DNA from: Adineta steineri
Taxonomy: Eukaryota > Rotifera > Eurotatoria > Adinetida > Adinetidae
Reading direction: 5' to 3'
Assembly (NCBI GenBank): GCA_905250115.1
Contig: CAJNOI010000178.1
Coordinates: forward strand, 62,001-126,000
Length of the DNA: 64,000 nucleotides
Part shown: piece by piece, positions 1 through 11,772 of the stretch
Layout of the letters: each line of letters opens with the position of its first letter
Numbering within the stretch: position 1 is the first letter of the stretch
Made by a program: the position numbers and the translations under genes
The notes under the pieces: model-generated
Database searches by the model: none
What the model saw: the letters and a program-made list of their open reading frames with translations, nothing else
What the model was told of the DNA's origin: nothing

Positions 1-1796
1 ACAATATAAAGTTAAACATCAAATCATATATTTCTTCACCTTTTTTTTCTTTTTTTTGTACAATTCACTAAAGTAAATGGAATATATATATCTAAGGATT
101 CTTCAAACATGAAAACAAATTTGAAGAGCAATGTGTCGATTATATATGACCTTAAAATGTACATCGAATATATTTGTTAATCGAACTCGAATGTTCTATT
201 AATGTTTATAGTACAAAAAAATAATAATATTTGCTTTTGTTTTATAACTTATTTTATATATACAAAATGGCCTATAATTCTGTAATTATTCTACTATTTC
301 AACATGTTATTGTTGATGTTATTCTATTTAAATATTTTTGCCTTCATTAAATTTACTGAAATCATACAATGACATTGTTAAGTGTTATTCTTTTTATAAT
401 CTTTGTTTAGGTGTATAAAACCTTGTCACTATCAATTAATTCAATAAACTTGTTCAACATATTCTTATTGTCTTTCAATAAATATATATAAAGAGTATGT
501 CATATCAATGTCTAACTAGACGCCTACAAGTCTCTTGAATTTTTTAGTGAATATATTTATATGTAGTATTAAAAGATCATAAATAAATGAATCAGTTCCT
601 TTTTTTTTACATACTTTTCATACTTTTCATTCTTTTTTTTCTATACATGCTCATATTGGTTTGGTAATCGAACAATTGAATAGTAATACATATGTGATAG
701 AGTAATCAAAAAGTAAAATGAAATAAAACTATTCCTTTTTACGTTTAATTGAAACCATATCCTTTTTTTGCTATCTGTTAAGAGATTGATCACAATATGT
801 ATATGCATACAAAATAGTATGCATGATAGACAAGTTCAGGGTTGAAGAATTCTTTATTTCAACTGACTATGATTATCAAACTTGAGATGTATATAGACAA
901 AGCAAACAAATATATATATATATATATGTGTATATGTATATATATAATCAAAGACAACGACAGAAATTTGATAACAGAAGAGGACTATGTCCGTCTGTCT
1001 CATGAATTGATTATGTCATCATTATCGATTTTTTTGTAAATTTTCATCATCATTATCACTACTACTGTCATCTTTCTTTTTTTTTTGTATAGATACGATG
1101 TTTTCGTATTCGAATATCAAGGGAAAATGTGTACATACATATATATATATATGTATATATGGGTGTGTTATTCGTTCAATCTTAATACATTCTGATGACG
1201 ATTGATTTCACACTTTCTCCCTCATCACTCATTCACACTCATCAATCGATATTTCTCATCGAATATTACTAACGAAAATCAATTGAACAAGAGAGACGGG
1301 ACCTCGTTTTACCTTTCTTTCCCCCTCCCTCTCTGTCTTCCTCACCCATCAGTAATGTATTACTTAGATGAAATACTAAAGAAAAGAGCAAAGGAGAAAG
1401 AGAGAGAGAGAGAGCGAGGGAGAGAACATGTGTATGTGTACGTATGAAAAGAGAACGATGACATGAAGAGAGAGAGAGAGGTAGAGAGACGAGAGTATGT
1501 ATGTAATTTTCTTGTTCGATTCTTTTTTTTGTGTACGATTTTTTTTTATAAATAGCAAAAGACACACGTAAATCCTCTTCTCATACTCTATATTCGGTGT
1601 AAAACATTTTTTGATCAAAAATTTGCATCTTCAATAGTCTCGATTGAATATTATTGTGGCCGTGAGTTGTGTGTGGGTGTATTTTCATCAATCATGTTAT
1701 ATTTTCTTGTTCTGTTGTCTCATATTCCAATATCAATTGATCAATTATCATTACACTAATTATAATAATGTTGTTTCAACTTGTTATAACGAATGG
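1..1796. other. intergenic, low complexity
   Basis: No gene is supported here. The stretch is AT-rich with T-runs, TA dinucleotide tracts (around 910-950 and 1138-1160) and a GA/CT-rich block near 1390-1495. Open frames in it are short and built from simple sequence, so I leave them out. It probably holds the 5' flank of the FGF-like gene that begins at 1797. Confidence 0.6.
1390..1495. repeat. GA-rich microsatellite block
   Basis: Two (GA)n tracts separated by a short mixed segment. They create spurious Ser/Leu-rich frames on the minus strand and Arg/Glu-rich frames on the plus strand. Confidence 0.8.
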
Positions 1797-4488
1797 ATGG
1801 CAAGAAGACTGATTTTACTGTTCATCCTAGCTGCCAGTCTTTCCACTGTGGTAAGTACAAGATATCTATCGGAATTTATCTGTTAATCTTTCCTCTATTG
1901 CTAATTTACGAGGGTCCTTCTCTTTTTAGTTTGTCGCACATAAACACGACCTTCTTTTAAGACTACTAGTCCTTTTGATAGAGATATTTATGTATATATT
2001 AATATATCAGTTTATGATCTCTAACAGTTCACACAATAGTCATCGATAGACTTAATTTGATTTCTTTCAATTTATAGTAAAAAGAGATCATTATTACATT
2101 CCTTTTTTTCTGCCCGTTGATTTAAGTTTTATACTCACGATAACAGAAAAACATAACTATTATCTTGTTCTTCATGTCTGATATTATATTTAATAGATTT
2201 TTTTATGTCAACATTCAGACTACAGTCGTCTATGATGATATTTGAGTAGTAGATCACAAATATTTGAATTAAAGCTTGGTGAAAGTCACTATCTATGATT
2301 ACAATGGCTAGATCAATTTATATACTTGATTTTATGTTTTTTTCTCATAAAATATTGTATGAAAAAAAACAGATTGTTTCTTGTAGCAAAAAAGCAAATT
2401 TGCAAACAGAAGGTGATGTTTATACTCTCACCTATAATATGTATGATGATGTGGTTTATCATGTTGTGTCAAGGATTGATCATGAAAACGATAATAATAG
2501 TATTGCTAGTAACGATGATGATGATGATGATGATGAAGTGTCACCGTTTTCGTTCATATTTGATAAGAATCTCAGTACGTGCGTATGTACATAGATGTAT
2601 ATATGTATGTAAATTTCTGTCTATCAAATGTTCATTGTCATTCCTATTATTATCATAATAATGTACAATCTTTTGATCGATACTTCGCTTTTACTTTTTT
2701 TTTATTCTTTACTTTGATTTCGTTATTATTTTCTTTTTTTTTCTTACACCATACAAACATTTTAACAAGTGAGGATTATCAACAATGCCTCGTTTGTCGC
2801 TATTGTTTGCTTGCATTTAATATTACCTTTAGTAGGTGAAGAAATAGCATCAGTGGAAAATAACGGTGACAACACAGGTGTGATTTAACGACTAAGAATA
2901 CTATGTGAAGAATGTGCGCGTGTTTATATGTATTACCTATTCTTTTCAAACGACCTATTGAGGGGTGAAAAAGAAAATGGCCTGAGTAAATGTAATATAT
3001 TGACAATAGTAATGTTGTTGTTTTAAGCTACAGTAATAATAAATTTCGTAAAAGCAATCGTATTTTTCTTGTTCTTTACTTAGTTAATGATGACAAAACG
3101 AAAACGATGAAGATCGTAAACAATCCCCTATATATTATCAAAAGAGTCACAATAACAATTTCGTAAGAATATCGTTACATCAGTGAAATAAATCTCGGAA
3201 GAATTTTTTTTTGTTCGGTGTTAGTTCAGTTTACTGATTGATTTTATTAGTAATAACAAAAGTTCATAGTTCATTCAATTGTTCTCAATTATTTTGCATA
3301 CAATGAATGAAAGAATGAAAATGTTACATCATATGAACATGATGGCAATTTAATCATAATAGTTCTGAATATATTGAAAAAGATTTGTGAATAGAAAAAT
3401 GAAAACTTGAACTAGAGTTAATCATTTCATTTGTTCATTACAAGGTCAATTGAATAGATGAAGAAGGAAATATCAAAAATAGTTATTACAGCATAGAATA
3501 ACATCATATAAATTAGAAATTGAAAAAAAATATTAATTAAGATTTCTAAGGCTATTTGTTAGGAAAATAATTGATGACAAAAATTGATAGGAATATAATT
3601 AACATTTTTTTTGTCGTTATCTTCTATTTTGTGTTATATTACATCTCATGTACTTGAATAAAATCTATAAAATATTTGCTTATTTTTATATTTAGCCACT
3701 ATTATCCTTATCTGCACCCTTATTATCTAACGAAAAAGAAGAACAATTCTCGTCTTTTATTCAATATAAACCTGACGACAATCATCATTATCGTCCATCA
3801 TTAGTTAGTTTTTTACATCGTCAACCACTTGGTTCACATTTAGCAACAACACGTTATTATCGTATTGTTTTTCATTGTAATATTTTACCTGGCTCTCTTT
3901 ACCTTCGATTTTCGAAAAGAAAACCTTTTCGTACTGTTGTTCAAAATCGACAAGATCCTTCAAGTAACATATTTATTTTCTTTACTAATTGAAACATTTC
4001 AATAACATGTTTGTTTTTTCTTCTTCCTCTATTAAAACAACTTATAGCTATTTTTGGCTTTCGATCAGTAGGTGCCTATAGTCGTGTTCAAATTCAAAAT
4101 CATCTATCTGGTCTATGGTTATGTATGAATAAAAGAGGACAGATAGTGTCAAAGGTATATCTATATTAAATCATCTTCTTTTTTTTTGAAATTTTTTTAT
4201 TTTTAGTCGAATATTTCAATCGATAATTTAGCATGTACATTTCGTCAAAATTCAGATGGACCCTATTTGACATTAGTATCTGAACTTAATCCATCACGTC
4301 AAATGGTCTTTAATACACTTCGTCTATTATCTTTAAATCCTATTCTTCATCGTCGTTATGGTCAATATATGAACGATGGTAATACTTTATTCAAACGTGA
4401 ACAATGTGGTCGATTTATGTTCGATAGTGAAATAGAGAGTAGTTTACTCGATCAAACAACAGACCCATTTCTACGACTAAGACATTAA
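1797..4488 (+). CDS. FGF-family secreted growth factor
   Basis: Probable exons are 1797-1850, 3696-3963, 4048-4154 and 4207-4488, all with GT..AG borders and matching phases, giving about 237 aa. Exon 1 encodes an N-terminal signal peptide (MARRLILLFILAASLSTV). The third and fourth exons carry the beta-trefoil core: FGFRSVGAYSRVQI followed by GLWLCMNKRGQIVSK and then LACTF. This matches the FGF pattern in which G-L-[YF]-x-C-M-N-[KR]-[KR]-G precedes C-x-F. The Glu that usually follows this Cys motif is Gln here. The product should be a secreted ligand for FGF receptors. The 1.85-kb first intron is long for this window, and a further small exon inside it cannot be excluded. Which FGF subfamily it belongs to cannot be told; FGF8/17/18-like wording is only an impression. 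Confidence 0.75.
2513..2540 (+). repeat. (GAT)n microsatellite
   Basis: About eight GAT triplets within the long first intron of the FGF-like gene. The open frames across it (poly-Asp) are not supported as exons. Confidence 0.8.
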
Positions 4489-5542
4489 TTAATAATGTTT
4501 TAATATATAGAAAAAAAAATGGTTCGTTGAATTTTTTTATGGCGCAGTCAAATGTTTTTGTTTTTTTTTCCTCGTTTTATTTATTATAAAATGTACTATG
4601 TGTATAACTACTTTATAATTCTCTCGCTCTTTCGTTAATGCGCAGTTGGTGCTTTGTTTATATGTTTTTTTTTAGATTCTTTCTCTTTGTTGATTATATG
4701 TCAATGTTTGTTTGTTTCTGTTTTGATTGAATAAGAAAACACAAAGTTGCAGCTAATATTTCAAAAAAACATCTTTTTTCCTCAAAAAGAAAATACTCAG
4801 AAGAAGACCACGGGTACATCTAACATTTGTTTTTATTTTTCTTATCATACATATGTATATTGTTACACTACTCAAATTATTTATACTATGACGTATGCAC
4901 ACTTTTCACAGAAGAAATCATTTAATTAACTATCACGTCAATGTATAAGATTTGATAGATATCAAATTGATCATGAATAAATTCAATCGGATATTTTCTA
5001 TGAAAAATATAGAATCTTAAAGATTGATTTGTTTGTTTTTTAATGAGAGAGAAAATTCAAAATATTGTAATATTTTTGTTACGATACAATCTTTCCACAT
5101 TTAGTTTTTTTTAAAGCATAAATATTGTTCAATAGTTGTTTATATTTTGAATAAATTCTCTATGAAATGATAGTTCCGTATAAGATTGGAGAAAAATACG
5201 AAAGAATAATGAAGTGAAACAAAATATTTTTATGAATACGTGTTTAAGGAAAATTTTAAATGATTCAAAGCAAATGGATGGTATAGTAATTAATATTAAC
5301 TTTCAAAAAAATCCTTCAATAGCTACTATTGATAATCAACCTATAATCTTCAGTAAAATAAGGATTTCAAAGTCAATTGATAGAGAATATTTGTAAAAGG
5401 ATTTATCAAAGTTATATATTTATAGAAAAAAAATTGATGCAAAATATAAAAAATAATGCAAGAATTTTTTAATTTATGATTGAATATTGATAATATACAA
5501 CAAATCATTAAATTAACATAATATAAAAGATATCTTTTTAAT
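4489..5542. other. intergenic spacer, convergent genes
   Basis: AT-rich spacer between the ends of two convergent genes (FGF-like on plus, phosphatase on minus). It should contain both 3' UTRs. No further gene or structured element was seen. Confidence 0.6.
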
Positions 5543-6729
5543 TTAAGAATAGTACTGAAAATTGGGTAGCATGGGTGCAGGCATCATTTGTACTGGCATC
5601 ATTGGTGCTTGCATCATTGATGGTTGCATCATTGGTGTTGGCATTATTTGTGCTTGCATCATTGACGGTTGCATCATTGGTGTTTGCATCGTCGGTGTTG
5701 GTAAAAGGGATCCTGGCAGAAAATTTGGAGCTAAAATTAATGGTTGATAGTTTACTGTTGGTGATGGTTGTAAACCGCCATTAGAATGATCTGCAGTTTG
5801 TTGTTGAGGACTACTCAATTCATCAAGTGAATAACGAAATTGCCATGCTTTTGATGATGGTTTTCCGTCAAGAATGGTCATACTACAATAATTAACTCTT
5901 CCAGCAAGATCATAAAGTTGTTCTGGTCTTGGGTGACCATTCATTAAATGACGTGTAAGTACTTCAAGACTAGGTGCATGTGCAACAATTAAAACAGTAC
6001 CACCTGTTTTTCGATGTACTTTAATTAATTTTTTCATAATTTCTTTCGAACGATCATAATATTGATATTCAGTTTCCGTTGGTTGAAGATTTTTGACTTG
6101 TGCTTGATAACTGTGATCAATATTTAAACCATTATGAAGTAATTCTTGATCAGACATAAAATTAATTGGTGATCGAGCATACCACGATGAACATTCAAAT
6201 AAACTAAGATCAAGTTTTATTGGAATATCTAATAAATAATTTCATATATGTAGATTTTACTAAAACGAAAATTTTTTTATTTACCTCTTCGACCCATACC
6301 AGCAAGAATATTATCAGCCGTTTGTATACTACGAATAGCAGGTGATGAATAACAAGCGACTACTGGTGAATTAGTTTTAGCAAGTGTATTACCAACATTC
6401 CATGATTGTTTTAAACCATTTCTAGTCAATGGTGTATCTCCTTCATAATCTAAATAATTCAATCGAACAGGTAATGTTGGCGGCATATTTCCATCGAACG
6501 GATAGTATTGACCATAATTAAATGCACGTTGTGTCCAACCAGGACCAAATGAATTATCTACACGTTCTCCATGACGAATAATAATAAAACGAAGTAAAGG
6601 ATCATTCATATTTCCAGCAGAATAATAAGCATTGGCGTCGTCAGCTGATACATATCCGTTTTTATACATTGATGCTTGTACGCGATGAGAACGTGATGGA
6701 CGAAAATACCCACTAAATTTCGAATACAT
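5543..6729 (-). CDS. TULA/UBASH3-like histidine phosphatase
   Basis: Two exons (6285-6729 and 5543-6228; 56-bp intron) give about 376 aa. The fold is the histidine phosphatase (phosphoglycerate mutase-like) superfamily. The catalytic RHGER motif lies near residue 50, the second Arg in SSPAIRSIQTA, and the second His in LIVAHAPSLE. The stretch IPIKLDLSLFECSSWY resembles the mid-domain of UBASH3 (TULA) and ecdysteroid-phosphate phosphatases. The UBA and SH3 domains of vertebrate TULA proteins are absent, so only the phosphatase part is present. The last ~50 residues are an unusual Met/Pro/Gln repeat encoded by a short tandem DNA repeat. The start was chosen as the first ATG upstream of RHGER. 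The substrate is unknown; protein phosphotyrosine or a small phosphate ester are both possible. Confidence 0.8.
5570..5702 (-). repeat. in-frame minisatellite, ~15-bp unit
   Basis: About eight imperfect 15-bp units (plus-strand core GCATCATTGGTG) encode M-x-x-P-M-M-Q-P-S-M-M-Q-A type repeats at the C terminus of the phosphatase. The unit length is a multiple of three, so length changes would stay in frame. Confidence 0.8.
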
Positions 6730-7674
6730 ATAAATATATATATATAAATCTATTTAGAAAATATTTAAGAAAATGGGTCATATGACATATTCTCATTAGA
6801 AGAAGAAAAAAACAGGTCATTCCTACTAATGAAAATTTACGTATAAAAATCAAGATTTATTTCTGAAAAGGCACATGTTTGTCATATCACCAAACTAATA
6901 AGTAACTAATAAAAAAAAATGAGTGGGTTATTACCTTTTTTTCTTCTTTTTCATATTACCCGTAGAGAGGATGGCAAATAACGATGAGTAATTACAAAAG
7001 AGGCAAGCAACCTGAACGTGGGTCTCTCACCTGTCAAAACGTTAGGAATACGCATAGACACATATATATATATACGCATACGTATATATCTATGAAAAAA
7101 ACAAATGTCAAAAAGAACTGTCGTATGCGTGACTGATTCCTTTATTTTGATCATCATTATATTTTGAAATAAATCGAAAAGAAAAAAAGTATAATCATAT
7201 TGAAAACAGAATGGTTGAAAAATTACTTTTACGAAACAGAAAATTTAATATGTTTTTCATGATATGTTCGAATAAAGTGATGTTTTTTTTCTCAGTAATT
7301 AAAAAGTATTCATATTTATAATTGCAAATATACCCACTAACAAAATTATGCAAATGTATTAATATGAACTGAAATCAAAACAAAAATTTATTTTTTAGAC
7401 AAAAGTTAAACAATATTTTTATCTTCAAATTAATGAATAGAAAAATATAAAATATCAATTCATATTTTATGAATATAATTTATTTATTAATTCAATAGAA
7501 TTGTGCAATAAATATAACAAGATTAAAATTCAATCGAATATATTTCAAAATTGAAGCAAATACCGATATTTATTTCAATGATTTAATTAATCGAAAACAC
7601 AAAAACAAACAACAAATAATCTGATCAATGAAGCGATCATATCTGACAAATAATACAAAACAGGCTTATTTTCA
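6730..7674. other. intergenic spacer
   Basis: AT-rich spacer upstream of the phosphatase and downstream of LIM gene A. No gene was seen; short frames at 6951-7157 lack codon structure. Confidence 0.6.
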
Positions 7675-9352
7675 TTAAAAATTATCAAAACAAATAAGAC
7701 GTTGTTGACAACATTCTCGACAAAATAATTTATTATCTAACGGATAACAACGACGATTTTGTTCATCACCTAATTGCATTGAACAATCCTAAATAAACAT
7801 AATAATAATATATATATTCTAATTAAAAATAAAACGACTAACCTCACATCGATAACATTCAATATGAAATGTTTTACCCATTGAAATAATCCTTACAGTT
7901 TCATTTGAACCCTATAGAATATTAATCAAATAGAAGTAAATAAATTTTTTTTAATCCTACGTCTTCCGGAAAAATTATCTTTAAACATTTGCTACATTGT
8001 GGTCCATAAGTCCTTTTTCATAAATAAAATAATTAATATTTAAATAAATTCTTTCTTACATATAATAATCATGTAAACAAAAAAGATTTTGTTTTTTATC
8101 TCGTATAAATGGCATACCATCCAAACAAATCAAACATTTCGAACATTTAAAACATTCTACATGATATGAATCACCAAGTGCTTGTAAAATCTACAATTTA
8201 ATTTTCTAATAAATATATAAATTTAAAGAAATGTGACATACGGTATCAGTAATTAAATGATTACAAGCGACACATTGTTCAAGTGTTTGATGAAAACCTG
8301 TATACTATAATAAAAATATATTTTAAAAAATTTTTTTTATGAAATAATTTTTTTTACTAAAAAATCTTCTTCACAATATAATTGATCTTTAATAAAGAAA
8401 TGCTTATTTTTTACGGATCGTCCACATAAAACACAAACAGCACAAGAACTATGATAAATTTGACCGAATATATCGCATGGATCATCTAAACTTGTTATCA
8501 TTTCACCACATTTACAACACTCGCCTAATAAAAACAAAGAAAAATCAATTTTACTTTTATGGATCAATGAAAAAATAAGAGATTATTTATCTGTACAATG
8601 ATAGATAGATAGATAGACTTAATTTCTTACCGAAATATTCTCCAGTAATTGAATCATTTGTTATAACTCGATTATCATCAGTTGGAATTGAATCAATTTG
8701 TTGTTCGAGATCATTTCTATGATCCGTTGATCGATAAACTATTTTTGGTGAATTTGATGAATTAAAATCCGGGATTATTACTGAATTTTTTTGATTTAGT
8801 GTAGATGAATTACGTGGTGGAATAGCTGGAGGTTGAAGAGGATAGCGTGGTGGTGGCGGTGGTGGAGGATCTTGAGATAATAAAGGTTGAGTTATATAAA
8901 GTTGAGTTGAATTTAAATAAGTCGTATGTGTTTTTATTCCGTTCGATGAATATTGAGGCAAAATATTTGTACGACGTACGTAATTATTATTCGTTATTGA
9001 TGTTAATCGCGGCATACGCACAGGTGGTGGTGGTTTTGTATCAGAACCATGATTTTCTGTCTGACATGGACTATAATCATCTAAATCAATGCAATATTAT
9101 GTACATATATTAATCATTCTTAATATGGATAAGATTATTACTGGATATAGATTGTTGTTTTTGATGTGTAGGTATTGTTTTATAAAAAACACTTTCTTCA
9201 TAAGATGGTGGACGATGATTCGATTGTGGTGAAGATGATCTTGTTAAAAGAGTATTTGTTATATCGGTTTGCGATAATGGTAATTTAATATTATGAAATG
9301 TATTTTGTTGATTATTCGGAATAGAATTTCGATTGTCAAACGCGTGTGCCAT
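7675..9352 (-). CDS. Ajuba/LIMD1/WTIP-type LIM protein (copy A)
   Basis: Eight exons, in coding order: 9142-9352, 8631-9080, 8358-8524, 8242-8304, 8060-8190, 7961-8012, 7843-7911, 7675-7788. All phases agree. The N-terminal half is disordered. It contains a PPSYEES (PPxY) motif and a proline run (DPPPPPPPRYP). Three C-terminal LIM zinc fingers follow. LIM1 begins GECCKCGE and ends YCEEDF, LIM2 contains HVECFKCSKC, and LIM3 contains HIECYRCEDC and RRCYPLDNKL. This order and wording match the Ajuba family, cytosolic scaffolds of cell junctions, Hippo signalling and P-bodies. LIM1 is more diverged than in copy B (23.9-25.4 kb), though its zinc ligands are intact. The ATG at 9352 is the first in frame; a 5' non-coding exon upstream is likely. 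Confidence 0.85.
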
Positions 9353-10386
9353 CTAGAAAAATGTAATAGTTTATGTATTAATATGTGTTCTTTCTTCTTC
9401 TATTTTTACCACATATACGAACATATATTTACCTGTGTATAAAAGGACGAAAGAAGAAGAAAGAAAAAGAGAAGTTTTTGTTGATAACATTTGACTTATG
9501 AGAAAAGAAGAAGAAGAAGAAGAAATCTCGAAGAAGACAACGACTTTCATTGAAATGTATGCATGAATTGAACTAAAGCGATAAAATGGAATGTGAATTG
9601 TATATACGTGTTCGTTCTTCATTCAATAGATAAATTGAGATTAGAACGACTTCATTTTTTTTTCCTTCGTTCTCTTTGAACTTCTTTTTTTCTCTTTTCG
9701 TATGCCGTTTAACTGTAAATACCACATGAAAAGAATGGTTGTAAAACGAAAGAATGTAAAGACAGGCTTTTTTTCTTTTTTACACACACATACATGTATA
9801 TATATATATATATACATACACTCTCTCTCTCCGGACATTGATTATCAAGTGGTGAACATGCCAATAAAGACATTTATTAAACATGTTTGACTTAAAAGTT
9901 TTCATTTACACTTATATTTATTTCAAATAAAAAAGAAAACAGAAAAAATGTCCAACATAAAATAAGATTATCTAATATGATTGTATGTATTGTAACATCT
10001 TTTTTGCATGCGATTAATTATCGAAAAAAAAGTACTCTTAAAAATAAATATTTGCGAGAAGAATAATAAAACGAAAGGTTGCAATATAATTATATGAACT
10101 TCTTAATCAGTAAAATGCTTTTATTACGACATCTTTTATGATGATTACTTTATTTATTCATATTATTATACATTTTAGATATTACAAAGTAAGAATGCCA
10201 GAATTCTTATCTTCTGTATGATTGTAAGCCTGATATCATGCGTATCTGTAATTACCCAATCTTGATGAAAATCAACCGAGTGATTCATTCGATGAATCAT
10301 CAATTTTTTTCTCATCTATATAAAGCAAATAAGAAGGTCGATAAACATTTTTAAACCTTGTTTCTTCAATCATTAACATAAATAAT
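9353..10386. other. divergent promoter region
   Basis: Lies between LIM gene A (minus) and the DUF4419 gene (plus). It contains GAA/TTC-rich and TA-rich simple sequence (9490-9520 and 9795-9815). A candidate TATA-like TATATAAAG occurs at about 10316-10324, roughly 65 bp before the DUF4419 ATG. No further gene was seen. Confidence 0.5.
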
Positions 10387-11645
10387 ATGGCTAGTACTAC
10401 CTTCGCTGTAGCAAAAGTCGATGTATGTGCAAAAAAGCACGTTGAAACTGAAGATTTAAGTCAAGAAGATTTAAATCGATGGTCAGGAAAAACGCAAGCA
10501 TTATCACTTGAAAATTTTCAAACCAATTATCTATTAGCTAATGACCTTAATGGAAAAAATCATCGAATTGAAAATGCCTTTGTTGCTACTGTATACAAAG
10601 CATATTGTGAACATTATCCACTTGAAATAAGTGTTGAAGATATTTGGGTTTGTATTGGACAAGGTATTAGTATTCATCTTAATCAAAATGCTGAAAAATA
10701 TCGAACATTAATGGTATCACATGAAGATAAAAAAACATTAGAACTTGCCGTAGATAGTCTTCGAATACCAGATTCTGCTCGGCCTAAGAACGGTAATAAA
10801 TCTGTACCTGCTATTGATTGGTCAGCTGCTGTTCGACAAATGGGACAACTGATTAGAAATGATATGAAAACAGATTTAGCAACACTTTTGACCACGCCCT
10901 TTTCTGGTACAACACCCGTTGAACAAGCTGTTTTCGATTGCACATTGATGGATAGTGTTAAGTCTTATTATGATTTTCGATTTAGTCTATGTTGTGGTAT
11001 TCCACAAGTAACATTACGTGGGTCACCAGCCGATTTTCAACAAGTCATTGATCGAATTAATCAATTACGCACTATTTTCACTGATTTTAATTGGTGGTTA
11101 GATACACTTTTACCTCATGTAAAAGAATTAAAAGCAAGTGCTGAAGGAAAACCTAATATCGATTGGTGGCAAAAAATTTGTCATAGCGTAGGTGGTGGAT
11201 CTGATATTAGTATGTTAGCTGGATGGCTCGCTGATTTTGTTCCGTAAGTTAATTTTAATATCGACAAGAATCAAGTGAATCTAGTTCTTTCATTTTATTC
11301 TGTAGATATACATCCGATGGAAAAGGCGGTTACCGAGTCGCTCGACGTGATCATCATCATTATTGTCAAGTAAATTATTTCTTTTGTTTAATTTCTGTAA
11401 AAAAATGCAATTAATTATTTTATTTTATATATTTTTAGGGTCTAATCAATGGTATTGAATTTAGTGATTTCAATGAAAGTGTTACTCAAACAGATTTTGT
11501 TCTGGATGATAATGGACATGAAATTAAGATGAAATTAATTGCTGGATTTTTAGGTATTGGTCAAAATTCTAAAACAGGTGCCCTTCGTCCATGTCTTGGA
11601 TGGGCTACAGCATTGCCAAGCGGAGAAGTATCTATCAATGCGTAA
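10387..11645 (+). CDS. DUF4419-domain protein
   Basis: Three exons (10387-11243, 11306-11369, 11439-11645; phases agree) give about 375 aa. The whole protein resembles the DUF4419 family. Key points are DIWVCIGQGISIHLNQNAE near residue 80, the WSAAVRQMGQ segment, TTPFSGTTPVE, CGIPQVTLRG (the CGIP.V.L.G signature), a WW-containing helix, and GGGSDISMLAGWLADF. No signal peptide or membrane segment is seen, so it is probably cytosolic. The biochemical function is unknown. The family is, from general knowledge, mainly found in fungi, protists and bacteria, so horizontal acquisition is possible. Introns and base composition are, however, those of its neighbours, so any transfer would be old. Confidence 0.75.
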
Positions 11646-11772
11646 ACAATAACTCTTTATTAAAAACATTTACATGCGCAAGACTTGTTCTATTCTTTTT
11701 ATTTTTATGTATAAATATAATTAACTAAAACTACATACTATTGACAGAAAAGAAATTTATATACAATTATTC

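Noticed and set aside
1202..1618. Overlapping open frames on both strands
   Set aside because: Built from GA/CT and T-run simple sequence; no codon structure, homology or splice context.
2295..2839. Three plus-strand frames within the FGF intron
   Set aside because: They depend on the GAT repeat and T-rich sequence, and lie between well-phased FGF exons.
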